Source: an uncultured Prevotella sp. (GTDB lineage Bacteria > Bacteroidota > Bacteroidia > Bacteroidales > Bacteroidaceae). Taken from it: DNA of 17,485 nucleotides. Below, in pieces: positions 1-6,950 of the stretch. Location: the NCBI GenBank assembly GCA_900543155.1, contig UQQN01000048.1:1-17485 (forward strand), in the 5' to 3' direction. Each line of letters starts with the position of its first letter. The first letter of the stretch is position 1. The notes below the pieces were generated by a model. It was not told where the DNA came from, ran no database searches, and saw only the letters and a list, made by a program, of their open reading frames with translations. Position numbers and translations under genes: made by a program.

Positions 1-1
1 T

Positions 2-100
2 CTTCGGAATGATATCGGAATCATTATTACCCGAAAAAACGAAAATTATACCAATGCCTTTTTTATGAATCTTCACGCGCCATCCTACCTAACGGGGTGA
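2..100 (+). other. Possible gene tail entering from the left edge
   Basis: One plus-strand frame is open from the left edge for 32 codons and stops with TGA at 98-100. It reads LRNDIGIIITRKNENYT followed by about 15 more residues. The segment resembles the plug region of Bacteroidetes outer-membrane receptors: the barrel protein at 10191-12236 has VIDIIIRKNESGYT at the matching place. The match is short and by eye only. An intact receptor would not stop right after its plug, so if the likeness is real this is a remnant. The last codons lie inside the hairpin repeat at 77-109, which also argues against a normal gene end. It may equally be chance. Confidence 0.2.
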
Positions 101-109
101 GTCTGGCGC
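77..109 (-). repeat. Hairpin repeat, GCGCCA family, copy 1
   Basis: An imperfect inverted repeat: GCGCCA opens it and TGGCGC closes it, with ACC/GGT pairing nearer the centre. Read on the minus strand it closely matches the hairpin at 10038-10071 (shared blocks GCGCCA, CACCCC/TACCCC, TTAGGTAGG and TGGCGC). No T-run follows on either strand, so it is not a textbook terminator. Confidence 0.6.
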
Positions 110-348
110 AAGAACGCTGCATAAAGATTAGTTAAAGAATATAAATGAATATATTATTTTTAAGCAATGTTATACATTGTATTCTCATTTTGGGAACATT
201 TCAAGTGACCACCAAGCAACAAGTATTGGGTATCAATGCAATAACATCACTCTTATATAATCCTACCCAGATTGCACATGATAGCAAATATACCTTGTAT
301 CATTGTCCATTCTCAAATTCTACCTGTTTTATTTTATCGTTGATATGA
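110..348. other. No recognisable feature
   Basis: AT-rich sequence between the hairpin repeat and the 3' end of the acyltransferase gene. A 67-codon plus-strand frame (145-348) has no recognisable family signature and overlaps nothing informative. I see no clear terminator for the minus-strand acyltransferase here, nor any RNA gene. Confidence 0.5.
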
Positions 349-1278
349 TTAGCGTAAGAACCTTTCTCTCGCAAAAATATAAGACAGGTGACATTTGTCA
401 AGGATTGCAGCAATAGCAATACTTCCGATTATGCTAACGGCAATAGTGAAGACCGTATTTACCCCCCCCGATTTATCAAAATGGAATAGTGGCAATGCTA
501 ACTTGCCTCCCATTGTGAATATTGGATGAAAAAGGTATATAGGAAGTGTGTTTCTTCCGATATATCCTATAATTCCCAAGACCTTCTTGTTATTGATACT
601 CTGTATGAGTTTCGGAACGAAAGAAAGGAATGACAATGCTAATATTGTAACCGCTAAAAAGTTCCAATTTTTATAGTTTGGGAAACTTGCTATTGCTATG
701 AAAGGCAGAATACTCCACAACGATGGTTTTATAATTTCATCAAGACGTTTTTCAGACAGACGCAAACAGACACCAGTGAAATAAAAAGCTGCATTCGTAG
801 AATTAAGAACTGGAGTGTATTGTGAGACTAACATAAGGAATGTGGCAAATAAGCACAATTTGCCCATTATGCTCCATTTGCCAACCAAATTGAATGTCAA
901 ATAATATATTACCCCGCATATAGCCATTGTGTACAAGAACCAATATGGACCAATAGAGGTGACAAATATCGTATTAAGAATTATAGGTATTGTAAATTCG
1001 TTTACCCCATCTCTTACTGGTAGTAATGTTGATACAAAAGCATAACCGGTAACCATTATTATATAAGGAATGAGAATCTTCATGATGTAAGACGCAAATT
1101 CCTTATACGTTTTTCTGATGTTTACCAAATAGCCTGTAATCAACAAAAACGCTTGCATGAAAAAGAAGTTTATAAAGTTTTTTACGTCAGGGTATAGTGT
1201 ACTGAAATTCACGATGTGTATCATCACGACCATGCATATAAGTACACATCTTTGATAATCTATATTGTTGTATTTCAT
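349..1278 (-). CDS. Membrane acyltransferase, acyltransferase-3 family
   Basis: A polytopic membrane protein of 309 residues with about nine to ten hydrophobic segments, matching the acyltransferase-3 (OafA/WecH-like) family. Members transfer acyl groups, often acetyl, to surface sugars or other cell-envelope substrates. The first helix shows the family's paired basic residues, Arg10 and His21, 11 residues apart. SIGPYWFLYTM (about residues 107-117) and IGRNTLPIYLFHP (about 240-252) are also typical. The ATG at 1278 opens the first helix and has no Shine-Dalgarno. It lies 52 nt after the antitoxin stop, and I see no promoter in that gap, so co-transcription with higBA is plausible. A run of eight G at codons 270-273 makes it a candidate phase-variable gene. 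The substrate cannot be told; no sugar biosynthesis genes are in view. Confidence 0.88.
   Translation of the reverse strand: MKYNNIDYQRCVLICMVVMIHIVNFSTLYPDVKNFINFFFMQAFLLITGYLVNIRKTYKEFASYIMKILIPYIIMVTGYAFVSTLLPVRDGVNEFTIPIILNTIFVTSIGPYWFLYTMAICGVIYYLTFNLVGKWSIMGKLCLFATFLMLVSQYTPVLNSTNAAFYFTGVCLRLSEKRLDEIIKPSLWSILPFIAIASFPNYKNWNFLAVTILALSFLSFVPKLIQSINNKKVLGIIGYIGRNTLPIYLFHPIFTMGGKLALPLFHFDKSGGVNTVFTIAVSIIGSIAIAAILDKCHLSYIFARERFLR
462..469 (-). repeat. G8 homopolymer tract in acyltransferase gene
   Basis: Eight consecutive G on the coding strand (C on the plus strand) encode the end of Ser270, Gly271, Gly272 and the first base of Val273. Losing one G gives GGG GGG TAA, stopping at 272 residues. 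Gaining one G gives nine altered residues after Gly272, then TAG, a 281-residue product. Both lose the last membrane helix (about 276-293). The tract stands out in an AT-rich gene. Confidence 0.85.
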
Positions 1279-1330
1279 CTTTCTTAGAGGGTATGATGAT
1301 ATATATTTCAGGTTTTATTTATTAATTATC

Positions 1331-1663
1331 TTACCACAACGCAATTTTGCCTGCAATACCCAAATCAAGAGTGGCTGTTGCGATACCCAAAGCTTGGAAT
1401 ACACGACTCATTGTGGGTAATGTGATAACACTTGTACCTTTCTCCAACTTTGAAATCTGAGCACGCTGCACTCCTATACGCTCACCAAGCTGTTCTTGCG
1501 TGAGGTTTTGTGCCAATCGAGCCTTGCGTATGGCTTCGCCTACAATATAGGCGTTCACATCTTCTTTGAGTTTGGTTTCCATTGCTTCACGCTCTGGTGT
1601 ACCTCTTTTACCCCAAAGTTTATCTTTCATATCGTCTGCTGGTATTAATTTCATCTGTGCCAT
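1331..1663 (-). CDS. higA: HigA-like antitoxin, XRE-family DNA-binding protein
   Basis: A 110-residue protein with a Cro/C1-type helix-turn-helix at about residues 42-98. The core reads RLAQNLTQEQLGERIG followed by VQRAQISKLEKG, the classic two-helix motif with LEKG closing it. The preceding 40 residues are charged and probably contact the toxin, as in other HigA-type antitoxins. It starts 4 nt after the stop of the toxin gene, so the two are translationally linked in the toxin-first order typical of higBA modules. It should neutralise the toxin and repress the shared promoter, where a CTGTTT/AAACAG palindrome lies at 2045-2058. Family assignment is firm; the symbol is by analogy. Confidence 0.88.
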   Translation of the reverse strand: MAQMKLIPADDMKDKLWGKRGTPEREAMETKLKEDVNAYIVGEAIRKARLAQNLTQEQLGERIGVQRAQISKLEKGTSVITLPTMSRVFQALGIATATLDLGIAGKIALW

Positions 1664-1667
1664 AATG

Positions 1668-2012
1668 CTATTTCTTTTTATTGTTAAAGTACTCTTTTCT
1701 TATCTCTTCTGCTTTGGCAATCTCCTTTAGCGGTGTTTTCTGAGTTTTTTTGACTATGCCATGTGTAGCAATAACCAAAGTCTCTTCCTCTGTATCCCAA
1801 AAGGAGAAAAGCCTGTAGCATATACCATTGTAGAGAGTTCGAAACTCCCATATCTCGGTATTCTCCAATTTCTTGAAGATGTCAACTTTCATCACTCCTT
1901 CCTCAACCTTGAAGATGTTGTAGTATATCTTCTGCTGAGCTTTGAATGGCTGCGCATCCAAAAAGGCTTGTGCTTCTTCTGTCAACACCACTTTTAGCTT
2001 GTTGATGCCCAT
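1668..2012 (-). CDS. higB: HigB-like toxin, RelE superfamily (Gp49-like)
   Basis: The likely product is 114 residues from the ATG at 2010-2012 (MGINKLKVVLTEEAQAFLDA). It matches phage-derived Gp49-like/HigB toxins, ribosome-dependent mRNA interferases of the RelE superfamily. Diagnostic stretches are IWEFRTLYNGICYRLF, giving the core strands with Arg and Tyr residues, and LVIATHGIVKKTQKTP with the basic C-terminal part. The frame stays open to 2111, but I reject that longer start. The extra 33 residues have no family likeness, and a -7 box (TATCTTTG, 2032-2039 minus) and palindrome lie inside that stretch, which fits a transcript beginning just before the 2012 ATG. The antitoxin follows 4 nt downstream. 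Activity is inferred from family only. Confidence 0.85.
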   Translation of the reverse strand: MGINKLKVVLTEEAQAFLDAQPFKAQQKIYYNIFKVEEGVMKVDIFKKLENTEIWEFRTLYNGICYRLFSFWDTEEETLVIATHGIVKKTQKTPLKEIAKAEEIRKEYFNNKKK

Positions 2013-2031
2013 TTTGTTTTGAATTATGGTA

Positions 2032-2058
2032 CAAAGATAATGATCTGTTTCCAAACAG
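2032..2058 (-). promoter_or_regulatory. higBA promoter with palindromic operator candidate
   Basis: On the minus strand TATCTTTG (2039 down to 2032) fits the Bacteroidetes -7 box, placing the transcript start about 10-15 nt before the toxin ATG at 2012. Immediately upstream is a perfect palindrome, CTGTTT-CC-AAACAG (2045-2058), in the stretch between -7 and the -33 region. HigA-type antitoxins repress their own promoters from such sites. The -33 element is unclear: TTTG occurs at 12-nt and 24-nt spacing, neither ideal. Confidence 0.55.
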
Positions 2059-2152
2059 CGATACAAAATTCGGTTTTTCATCTCTATCAGCCCCACTTTT
2101 AACACTCTCACTACTTGTTAGCATCAGATACACAACTTACTCACTCTTTTAT

Positions 2153-2184
2153 TTCCCTAATTTTGGAAATTCAAAAATAGGGAA
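2153..2184. repeat. Hairpin between higBA and murF-alr
   Basis: TTCCCTAATTTTG (2153-2165) and CAAAAATAGGGAA (2172-2184) pair over 13 bp with one mismatch and a 6-nt loop. It lies in the divergent gap upstream of both higB and murF. No T-run follows on either strand, so termination is doubtful. It could be a protein-binding site or a remnant. Confidence 0.45.
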
Positions 2185-2325
2185 GAAAAATATTATTGAT
2201 TATCAAGTACTTAAACCCAGTATTTTGTTATTCGGAGGAAATTGGGAATAAAGATTCAAGGGATTACTTCTCAACAACTGATGTCTTATAAATTCATCAA
2301 AAACGTATGCATTATTAAGTTTGTG

Positions 2326-2376
2326 TGCGTTTTTTATAAAACTTTGAACCCTCATTACTTGTTTATAAAAAACGCA
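2326..2376. repeat. Perfect 15-bp inverted repeat at murF promoter
   Basis: TGCGTTTTTTATAAA (2326-2340) is an exact inverted copy of TTTATAAAAAACGCA (2362-2376), separated by 21 nt. The right arm fills most of the spacer between the putative -33 and -7 elements of the promoter at 2359-2390, and the left arm lies just upstream of -33. This arrangement suits a regulator binding two half-sites, but a hairpin in a read-through transcript is also possible. Confidence 0.6.
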
Positions 2377-2390
2377 TCTGCTAACTTTGC
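2359..2390 (+). promoter_or_regulatory. Putative murF-alr promoter
   Basis: TAACTTTGC (2382-2390) matches the Bacteroidetes -7 consensus, with TTG at 2359-2361, a 20-nt spacer. Transcription would begin near 2396, leaving a leader of about 185 nt before the ATG at 2583. Confidence 0.55.
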
Positions 2391-2393
2391 ATA

Positions 2394-2558
2394 TAATTAC
2401 TGACGCTGTGGTTGTAATTAGAGGTTAGGATTTGACAAAAAAGTGGTTAGAAGGGAAAGGTAAAGCACCTTTGCGAATGCAACTATTCATTAAAATTCTT
2501 GCTAAATAACTTTTCATAGTCTTCCTCAACTTCCTTACGCTAAAACCACTCGCCACAG
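2394..2558 (+). other. Long, possibly structured murF-alr leader
   Basis: The leader contains nested complementary segments: CTGTGG (2406-2411) with CCACAG (2553-2558), AGTGGTT (2442-2448) with AACCACT (2544-2550), and a local hairpin AAAGGT/ACCTTT (2456-2461, 2467-2472) with a 5-nt loop. TAATTAC/GTAATTA (2394-2400, 2414-2420) is an alternative near the start. I do not recognise a riboswitch class. Short helices can arise by chance in about 190 nt, so this is tentative. Confidence 0.3.
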
Positions 2559-2582
2559 TTAAACTTGTGCTTTATAAACAAC

Positions 2583-5054
2583 ATGCACTATACCATAGAC
2601 AACATTACCGCCCTCATAGGCGCTCGCCGCTTTGGCAATGCTGAAGCGAGCATTGAGTGGTTGCTTACCGACAGTCGTTCGTTAGCATTCCCTGAAACTA
2701 CTTTGTTCTTCGCCTTACGCACTAAGTTAGGCGATGGACATCTTTACATTCCTGACCTCTACCGACGTGGTGTTCGTAACTTTGTGGTGGGACAAGTTCC
2801 CGCTGAATACGAAACTGCCTACCCCGAAGCCAACTTCTTGCTTGTGGTGAGTCCGCTCAAAGCCTTGCAACGCTTGGCAGAACGTCATCGCGAGGAATAT
2901 AATGTGCCCGTGATTGGTGTGACGGGTTCGAATGGTAAGACTGTGGTGAAGGAGTGGCTTTATCAGTTACTCTCACCCGTGATGCACGTTACACGTTCAC
3001 CCCGCTCTTACAACTCACAAGTGGGCGTACCCCTCAGCGTATGGTTACTCAATGAACACACCCAAGTGGGCATTTTCGAAGCAGGCATCTCGCAACCTGA
3101 TGAGATGCAGGCACTTAAGGCCATAATTCAACCCACCATAGGTATTATGACCAATATTGGACCTGCACATCAAGAAAACTTTGCTACTATTCAAGAAAAA
3201 TGCCTTGAAAAAATATCATTGTTTAAAGACGCTGACGTAGTTATATATTGTGCCGACGACGATGTGATTAATGAATGTATGTCTTCGTCTCCTTTCTCGG
3301 GCGATACCATTGCTTGGTCACGTCGCAACCATGATGCCTTGCTCTATATTAGTTCTGTACGCAAAGAGGAAAATGCCACAACACGCATTACCTATCGTTA
3401 CTTAGGACTTGACTACGAAATGTGCATTCCTTTTACCGATGAGGCTTCTATCGAAAACTGCATTCACTGTTTGGCGGTGTGCCTTTATCTGCGCATTTCG
3501 CCCCAAATAATTGCACAGAACATGAAGCACCTTGAACCTGTAGCCATGCGCTTAGAGGTTATTCAGGGTGTGAGAGATTGCACGGTAATTAACGATACGT
3601 ACAACTCAGACATTGCCTCGCTCGACATTGCGCTCGACTTTATGAACCGTCGCCCTGAACAATGCAATAAGCCTAAAACGCTTATTCTCTCGGACATTCT
3701 GCAAACAGGTCTTAATCCACAAGAACTTTACAAACAAGTGGCTGACATGGTGAACCACCGTGGCATTGATCACTTAATTGGTGTAGGTCCTGAAATATCT
3801 TCTGCTCACGATTTGTTTGACATTAAAAAGACTTTCTTTGCCAATAGTCAAGCATTGATTGATAGCGGATTGCTTGATACGTTGAACCACGAGATGGTGC
3901 TTATTAAGGGGTCACGTCAGTTTGGTTTTGAACAAATCACTGCTGCCCTTTCATTGCGTGTGCACGAAACTACACTCGATGTGAACTTAGAAGCTATTGC
4001 CGAAAATCTAAACTTCTATCGCTCGTTTATGAAGCCCGAAACAAAGATTACTTGCATGGTAAAGGCTTCGGCTTATGGAGCAGGTTCTATCGAAATAGCT
4101 AAAACATTGCAAGACCGTGGTGTTGACTATTTGGCGGTGGCTGTGGCTGATGAAGGTGCCGAATTACGTCGTGCAGGAATTACTACGGGTATCATTGTGA
4201 TGAACCCCGAGATGACGGCTTTCAACACACTCTTCCAATATGACTTGGAACCTGAGGTGTATAGCTTTAAACTGCTCGACGCACTTGTGCATGCTGCACA
4301 AAAGGAGGGTATTCAAGCTTTCCCTGTTCACATTAAACTCGACACGGGTATGCACCGCTTAGGATTTAACCCTGAAACAGACATGCCCCAAGTAATCGAC
4401 CGACTTAAACGTCAGTCTGCAATAGTGCCACGCTCGGTATTCTCGCACTTTGTTGGGTCTGATTCGCCCGAATTTGATAAATTCTCTGCACACCAGTTTG
4501 AAATATTCGACCGAGCCTCTAAACAACTTCAAGATGCCTTCCCACACAAAATATTGCGACATATTTGCAATAGTGCTGGCATTGAGCGTTTCCCTGAGCG
4601 CCACCTTGACATGGTACGTTTGGGTTTAGGACTTTATGGCATCGATCCCATAGATAATCGTCGCCTACACAATGTAACTTCGTTACGCACTACAATTCTC
4701 GAAATTCGCAATGTACCTAAGGGAGATAGCATAGGCTATTCACGACGCTCATTTGTGGACCGAGATTCACGCATTGCAGCCATCCCCATTGGTTATGCCG
4801 ATGGTTTAAACCGTCACTTGGGTAACCGTGCTTGCTATTGTTTGGTTAATGGACACAAGGCCCCCTACATTGGCAACATTTGCATGGACGTTTGCATGAT
4901 TGATGTAACCGACATTCCGTGCGAAGAGGGCGACCAAGTAGAAATCTTTGGTGACAACTTGCCTGTAACGGTTCTTTCGGATGTGCTCGATACCATTCCC
5001 TATGAAGTGCTCACCTCGGTTAGCACACGTGTAAAGCGTATTTACTTTCAATAA
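2583..5054 (+). CDS. murF-alr: Bifunctional MurF ligase / alanine racemase
   Basis: A fusion of two cytoplasmic cell-wall enzymes, 823 residues from the ATG at 2583. Residues about 1-455 are MurF, which joins D-Ala-D-Ala to UDP-MurNAc-tripeptide using ATP: the P-loop GVTGSNGKT is at 112-120, and NDTYNS (337-342) marks the C-terminal ligase domain. Residues about 462-823 are PLP-dependent alanine racemase, which makes D-Ala from L-Ala: MVKASAYGAG carries the PLP-binding lysine (about 494), VRLGLGLYGIDP is at 678-689, and IGYADG holds the second catalytic base, Tyr738. Both active sites look intact. This fusion is common in Bacteroidetes. The frame opens earlier with TTG at 2565, but the ATG gives the family's normal N-terminus. 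No D-Ala-D-Ala ligase gene is in view. A strong terminator follows at 5151-5207. Confidence 0.95.
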   Translation: MHYTIDNITALIGARRFGNAEASIEWLLTDSRSLAFPETTLFFALRTKLGDGHLYIPDLYRRGVRNFVVGQVPAEYETAYPEANFLLVVSPLKALQRLAERHREEYNVPVIGVTGSNGKTVVKEWLYQLLSPVMHVTRSPRSYNSQVGVPLSVWLLNEHTQVGIFEAGISQPDEMQALKAIIQPTIGIMTNIGPAHQENFATIQEKCLEKISLFKDADVVIYCADDDVINECMSSSPFSGDTIAWSRRNHDALLYISSVRKEENATTRITYRYLGLDYEMCIPFTDEASIENCIHCLAVCLYLRISPQIIAQNMKHLEPVAMRLEVIQGVRDCTVINDTYNSDIASLDIALDFMNRRPEQCNKPKTLILSDILQTGLNPQELYKQVADMVNHRGIDHLIGVGPEISSAHDLFDIKKTFFANSQALIDSGLLDTLNHEMVLIKGSRQFGFEQITAALSLRVHETTLDVNLEAIAENLNFYRSFMKPETKITCMVKASAYGAGSIEIAKTLQDRGVDYLAVAVADEGAELRRAGITTGIIVMNPEMTAFNTLFQYDLEPEVYSFKLLDALVHAAQKEGIQAFPVHIKLDTGMHRLGFNPETDMPQVIDRLKRQSAIVPRSVFSHFVGSDSPEFDKFSAHQFEIFDRASKQLQDAFPHKILRHICNSAGIERFPERHLDMVRLGLGLYGIDPIDNRRLHNVTSLRTTILEIRNVPKGDSIGYSRRSFVDRDSRIAAIPIGYADGLNRHLGNRACYCLVNGHKAPYIGNICMDVCMIDVTDIPCEEGDQVEIFGDNLPVTVLSDVLDTIPYEVLTSVSTRVKRIYFQ

Positions 5055-5150
5055 ACACACATTTTGTATAAGACTTGTCTTTGGGGAATAGATCGCGCAA
5101 AATATGAAAGAACATCTTGCACGATTTTATACACCATAACTACATAAAAA

Positions 5151-5207
5151 GCACCAGCCTTAGAAAGCGACAAATCTGTCAGATCTTTCTAAGGCTGGCG
5201 CTTTTTT
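5151..5207. terminator. Bidirectional terminator, murF-alr / nhaC
   Basis: GCACCAGCCTTAGAAAG (5151-5167) pairs with CTTTCTAAGGCTGGCGC (5185-5201), 17 bp with one A-C mismatch. A T6 run follows on the plus strand and T5 on the minus strand (A5 at 5146-5150), so it can end both convergent transcripts. The base of the stem, GCGCCAGCCTTA on the minus strand, resembles the hairpins at 77-109 and 10038-10071. Confidence 0.85.
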
Positions 5208-5252
5208 ATTGTATAAGTTGGGCTCTAAAAATTCTAGTTTTCAGAATTACTC

Positions 5253-6695
5253 TTATACCAAAGCTTCGTCCTCTACAACTTCCTTCTTTTTTATTTTATA
5301 CCCAATCATTGCTATTACAACACTCATCAACGGACTGAGAATATTGAAGAAGCAATAGGGCAAGTAGGTTAAAGTGGCCACACCAAGCACTGTGCTTTGT
5401 GTCATGCCACAAGTGTTCCAAGGCACAAGCACTGAGGTTACAGTTACACTATCTTCGGTGGTACGACTCAACAAACAACGCTCGTAGCCCTGACGGTCGT
5501 AAATGCGCTTGAACATATTGTTGCTCAGCAAAATGCAAATGTACTGATCGGCTATAGCCAAATTGAGCATTAAACCCGAACACACCGTAGATGCTACCAT
5601 GCTGACACGACCATGAATCATGCGTACGAACAAACGTGTGAGGCTACGCACCATACCACCTGCCTCCATTGATCCACCAAAACACATGGCACAGATGATG
5701 AGCCAAATGGTATTCATCATGCCTTGCATACCTCGTGTGGCGACCAACGAAGTAAGCATGGGATTAGTGGTTTGCACCGAGGTTTCGCCATAGATGCTTT
5801 GCATGGCACCTTTGAACAAATTACCATCAACAATCTCTGCCAAAACTTGAGGTTGGAAAATTAAAGCAAACACTACTGCCAACAAGGTAGACAAACAAAG
5901 TGTAACTACAGGTGGCAAACGCTTGGCTATCATTACACCTGTAACCACTGGTACGATGAGCAACCAAGGGGTGATGGTAAAACGCGAAGACAGGGCTGTG
6001 GTGAATTGGTTGATTTCGTGGTTACTGTTACTGACAGTGCAAAAGCCGGCTATCAAAAAGATGACAAGCGAAATGGCTAACGAGGGTATGGTGGTGATAA
6101 GCATATAACGTATGTGCTTAAAAATAGACACATTAAGTGTGCCTGAGGCTAACACAGTTGTATCTGATAATGGAGAAATTTTATCACCAAAATAGGCTCC
6201 ACTGATAATTGCACCCGCTATCCATCCATCTTCAAAACCTTGCGCACGCCCAATTCCCATAAGTGCTATGCCTATAGTGGCAATAGTGGTCCATGAACTA
6301 CCCGTCATGATGCTAACCATGGCACTGATGATGCACGACGAGAAGAGAAATATTTCGGGATGTATAATTTTAATGCCATAAAAAATCAACGAGGGAACTA
6401 CCCCACTTACCATCCAAGTTCCACTAAGTGAACCAATAAACAATAGAATAAGTATGGCACTTGTCACACTTGAAATATTGTGGGTTATGGCGCGTTCAAA
6501 ATCTTTAAAAGGAATGCGCAAAAACAAGGTGCCTATAAGTACGCAACAAGCCGACACGGCAAGTAAGGTAACCTGACTGGCTCCTAACAACGAATCGCTG
6601 CCATAGGCTCTCACTGTGACTACTAACATCACCACCAAGAGCACCAATGGCAACATGGCAAGGAACGCCGAAGGCGTTTTCTTTGAATTTGTCAT
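5253..6695 (-). CDS. nhaC: Na+/H+ antiporter, NhaC family
   Basis: An integral inner-membrane protein of 480 residues, the usual size for the NhaC family, which exchanges sodium for protons to control internal pH and sodium. About eleven to twelve hydrophobic stretches run through the length. The central stretch TGSSWTTIATIGIALMGIGR and the following GAIISGAYFGDKISPLSDTT are typical of the family; the Asp residues of GDKISPLSDTT are likely to lie in the ion path. The C-terminal third has LVPWNTCGMTQS, another family landmark. The ATG at 6695 starts a short polar tail before helix 1 and follows a good promoter with a leader of about 27 nt. The gene is monocistronic: it converges on murF-alr at the terminator and diverges from ravA. 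Ion specificity within the family (Na+, or lactate/malate-coupled relatives) is not resolvable here. Confidence 0.92.
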   Translation of the reverse strand: MTNSKKTPSAFLAMLPLVLLVVMLVVTVRAYGSDSLLGASQVTLLAVSACCVLIGTLFLRIPFKDFERAITHNISSVTSAILILLFIGSLSGTWMVSGVVPSLIFYGIKIIHPEIFLFSSCIISAMVSIMTGSSWTTIATIGIALMGIGRAQGFEDGWIAGAIISGAYFGDKISPLSDTTVLASGTLNVSIFKHIRYMLITTIPSLAISLVIFLIAGFCTVSNSNHEINQFTTALSSRFTITPWLLIVPVVTGVMIAKRLPPVVTLCLSTLLAVVFALIFQPQVLAEIVDGNLFKGAMQSIYGETSVQTTNPMLTSLVATRGMQGMMNTIWLIICAMCFGGSMEAGGMVRSLTRLFVRMIHGRVSMVASTVCSGLMLNLAIADQYICILLSNNMFKRIYDRQGYERCLLSRTTEDSVTVTSVLVPWNTCGMTQSTVLGVATLTYLPYCFFNILSPLMSVVIAMIGYKIKKKEVVEDEALV

Positions 6696-6728
6696 GTATA
6701 GTTATTGTGTTTTATGTTATAATTTGAT

Positions 6729-6761
6729 GCAAAGTTATGTATTATTGAATATAATAGCAAA
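6729..6761 (-). promoter_or_regulatory. nhaC promoter
   Basis: On the minus strand TTTG (6761 to 6758) is followed after 20 nt by TAACTTTGC (6737 to 6729), a full match to the Bacteroidetes -33/-7 pattern. The start of transcription should fall near 6723, about 27 nt before the ATG. Confidence 0.75.
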
Positions 6762-6799
6762 ATTATACACTTTATACATCACTTATGCATTTGTTTTAG

Positions 6800-6808
6800 T
6801 AACTTTGC
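6800..6808 (+). promoter_or_regulatory. Putative ravA-viaA promoter (-7 box)
   Basis: TAACTTTGC on the plus strand matches the -7 consensus, but no clear TTTG lies 19-21 nt upstream. Transcription would start near 6815, giving a leader of about 135 nt before ravA. It lies in the same divergent region as the nhaC promoter. Confidence 0.5.
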
Positions 6809-6824
6809 GTGAGGTTGAAGGTTT

Positions 6825-6858
6825 TATTAGGTAATAGGGTAAATTTATTAGGTTAATA
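6825..6858 (+). promoter_or_regulatory. Two tandem palindromes in ravA leader
   Basis: TATTA-GG-TAATA (6825-6836) and TATTA-GGT-TAATA (6846-6858) are palindromes embedded in direct repeats of TTATTAGG spaced 21 bp apart, two helical turns. They lie just downstream of the putative start point, a position that suits a repressor site. The regulator is unknown. Confidence 0.45.
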
Positions 6859-6950
6859 GAACATTCAATGATTGGGAGTAATGGGCTAAAGAGAATTAGC
6901 TTATTGAAACATGGAAGGGAATTAAAATTCTACGCATTTAAGAAAACAAG

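Noticed and set aside
145..348. 67-codon plus-strand open frame
   Set aside because: No family likeness, no promoter and AT-rich sequence in which such frames arise by chance.
2013..2111. Longer N-terminus for the HigB-like toxin
   Set aside because: The extra 33 residues do not fit the family, and the promoter -7 box and palindrome lie in this stretch; the ATG at 2012 gives the normal size.
2565..2582. TTG start six codons before the murF-alr ATG
   Set aside because: The ATG at 2583 gives the usual MurF N-terminus, and no signal favours the TTG.
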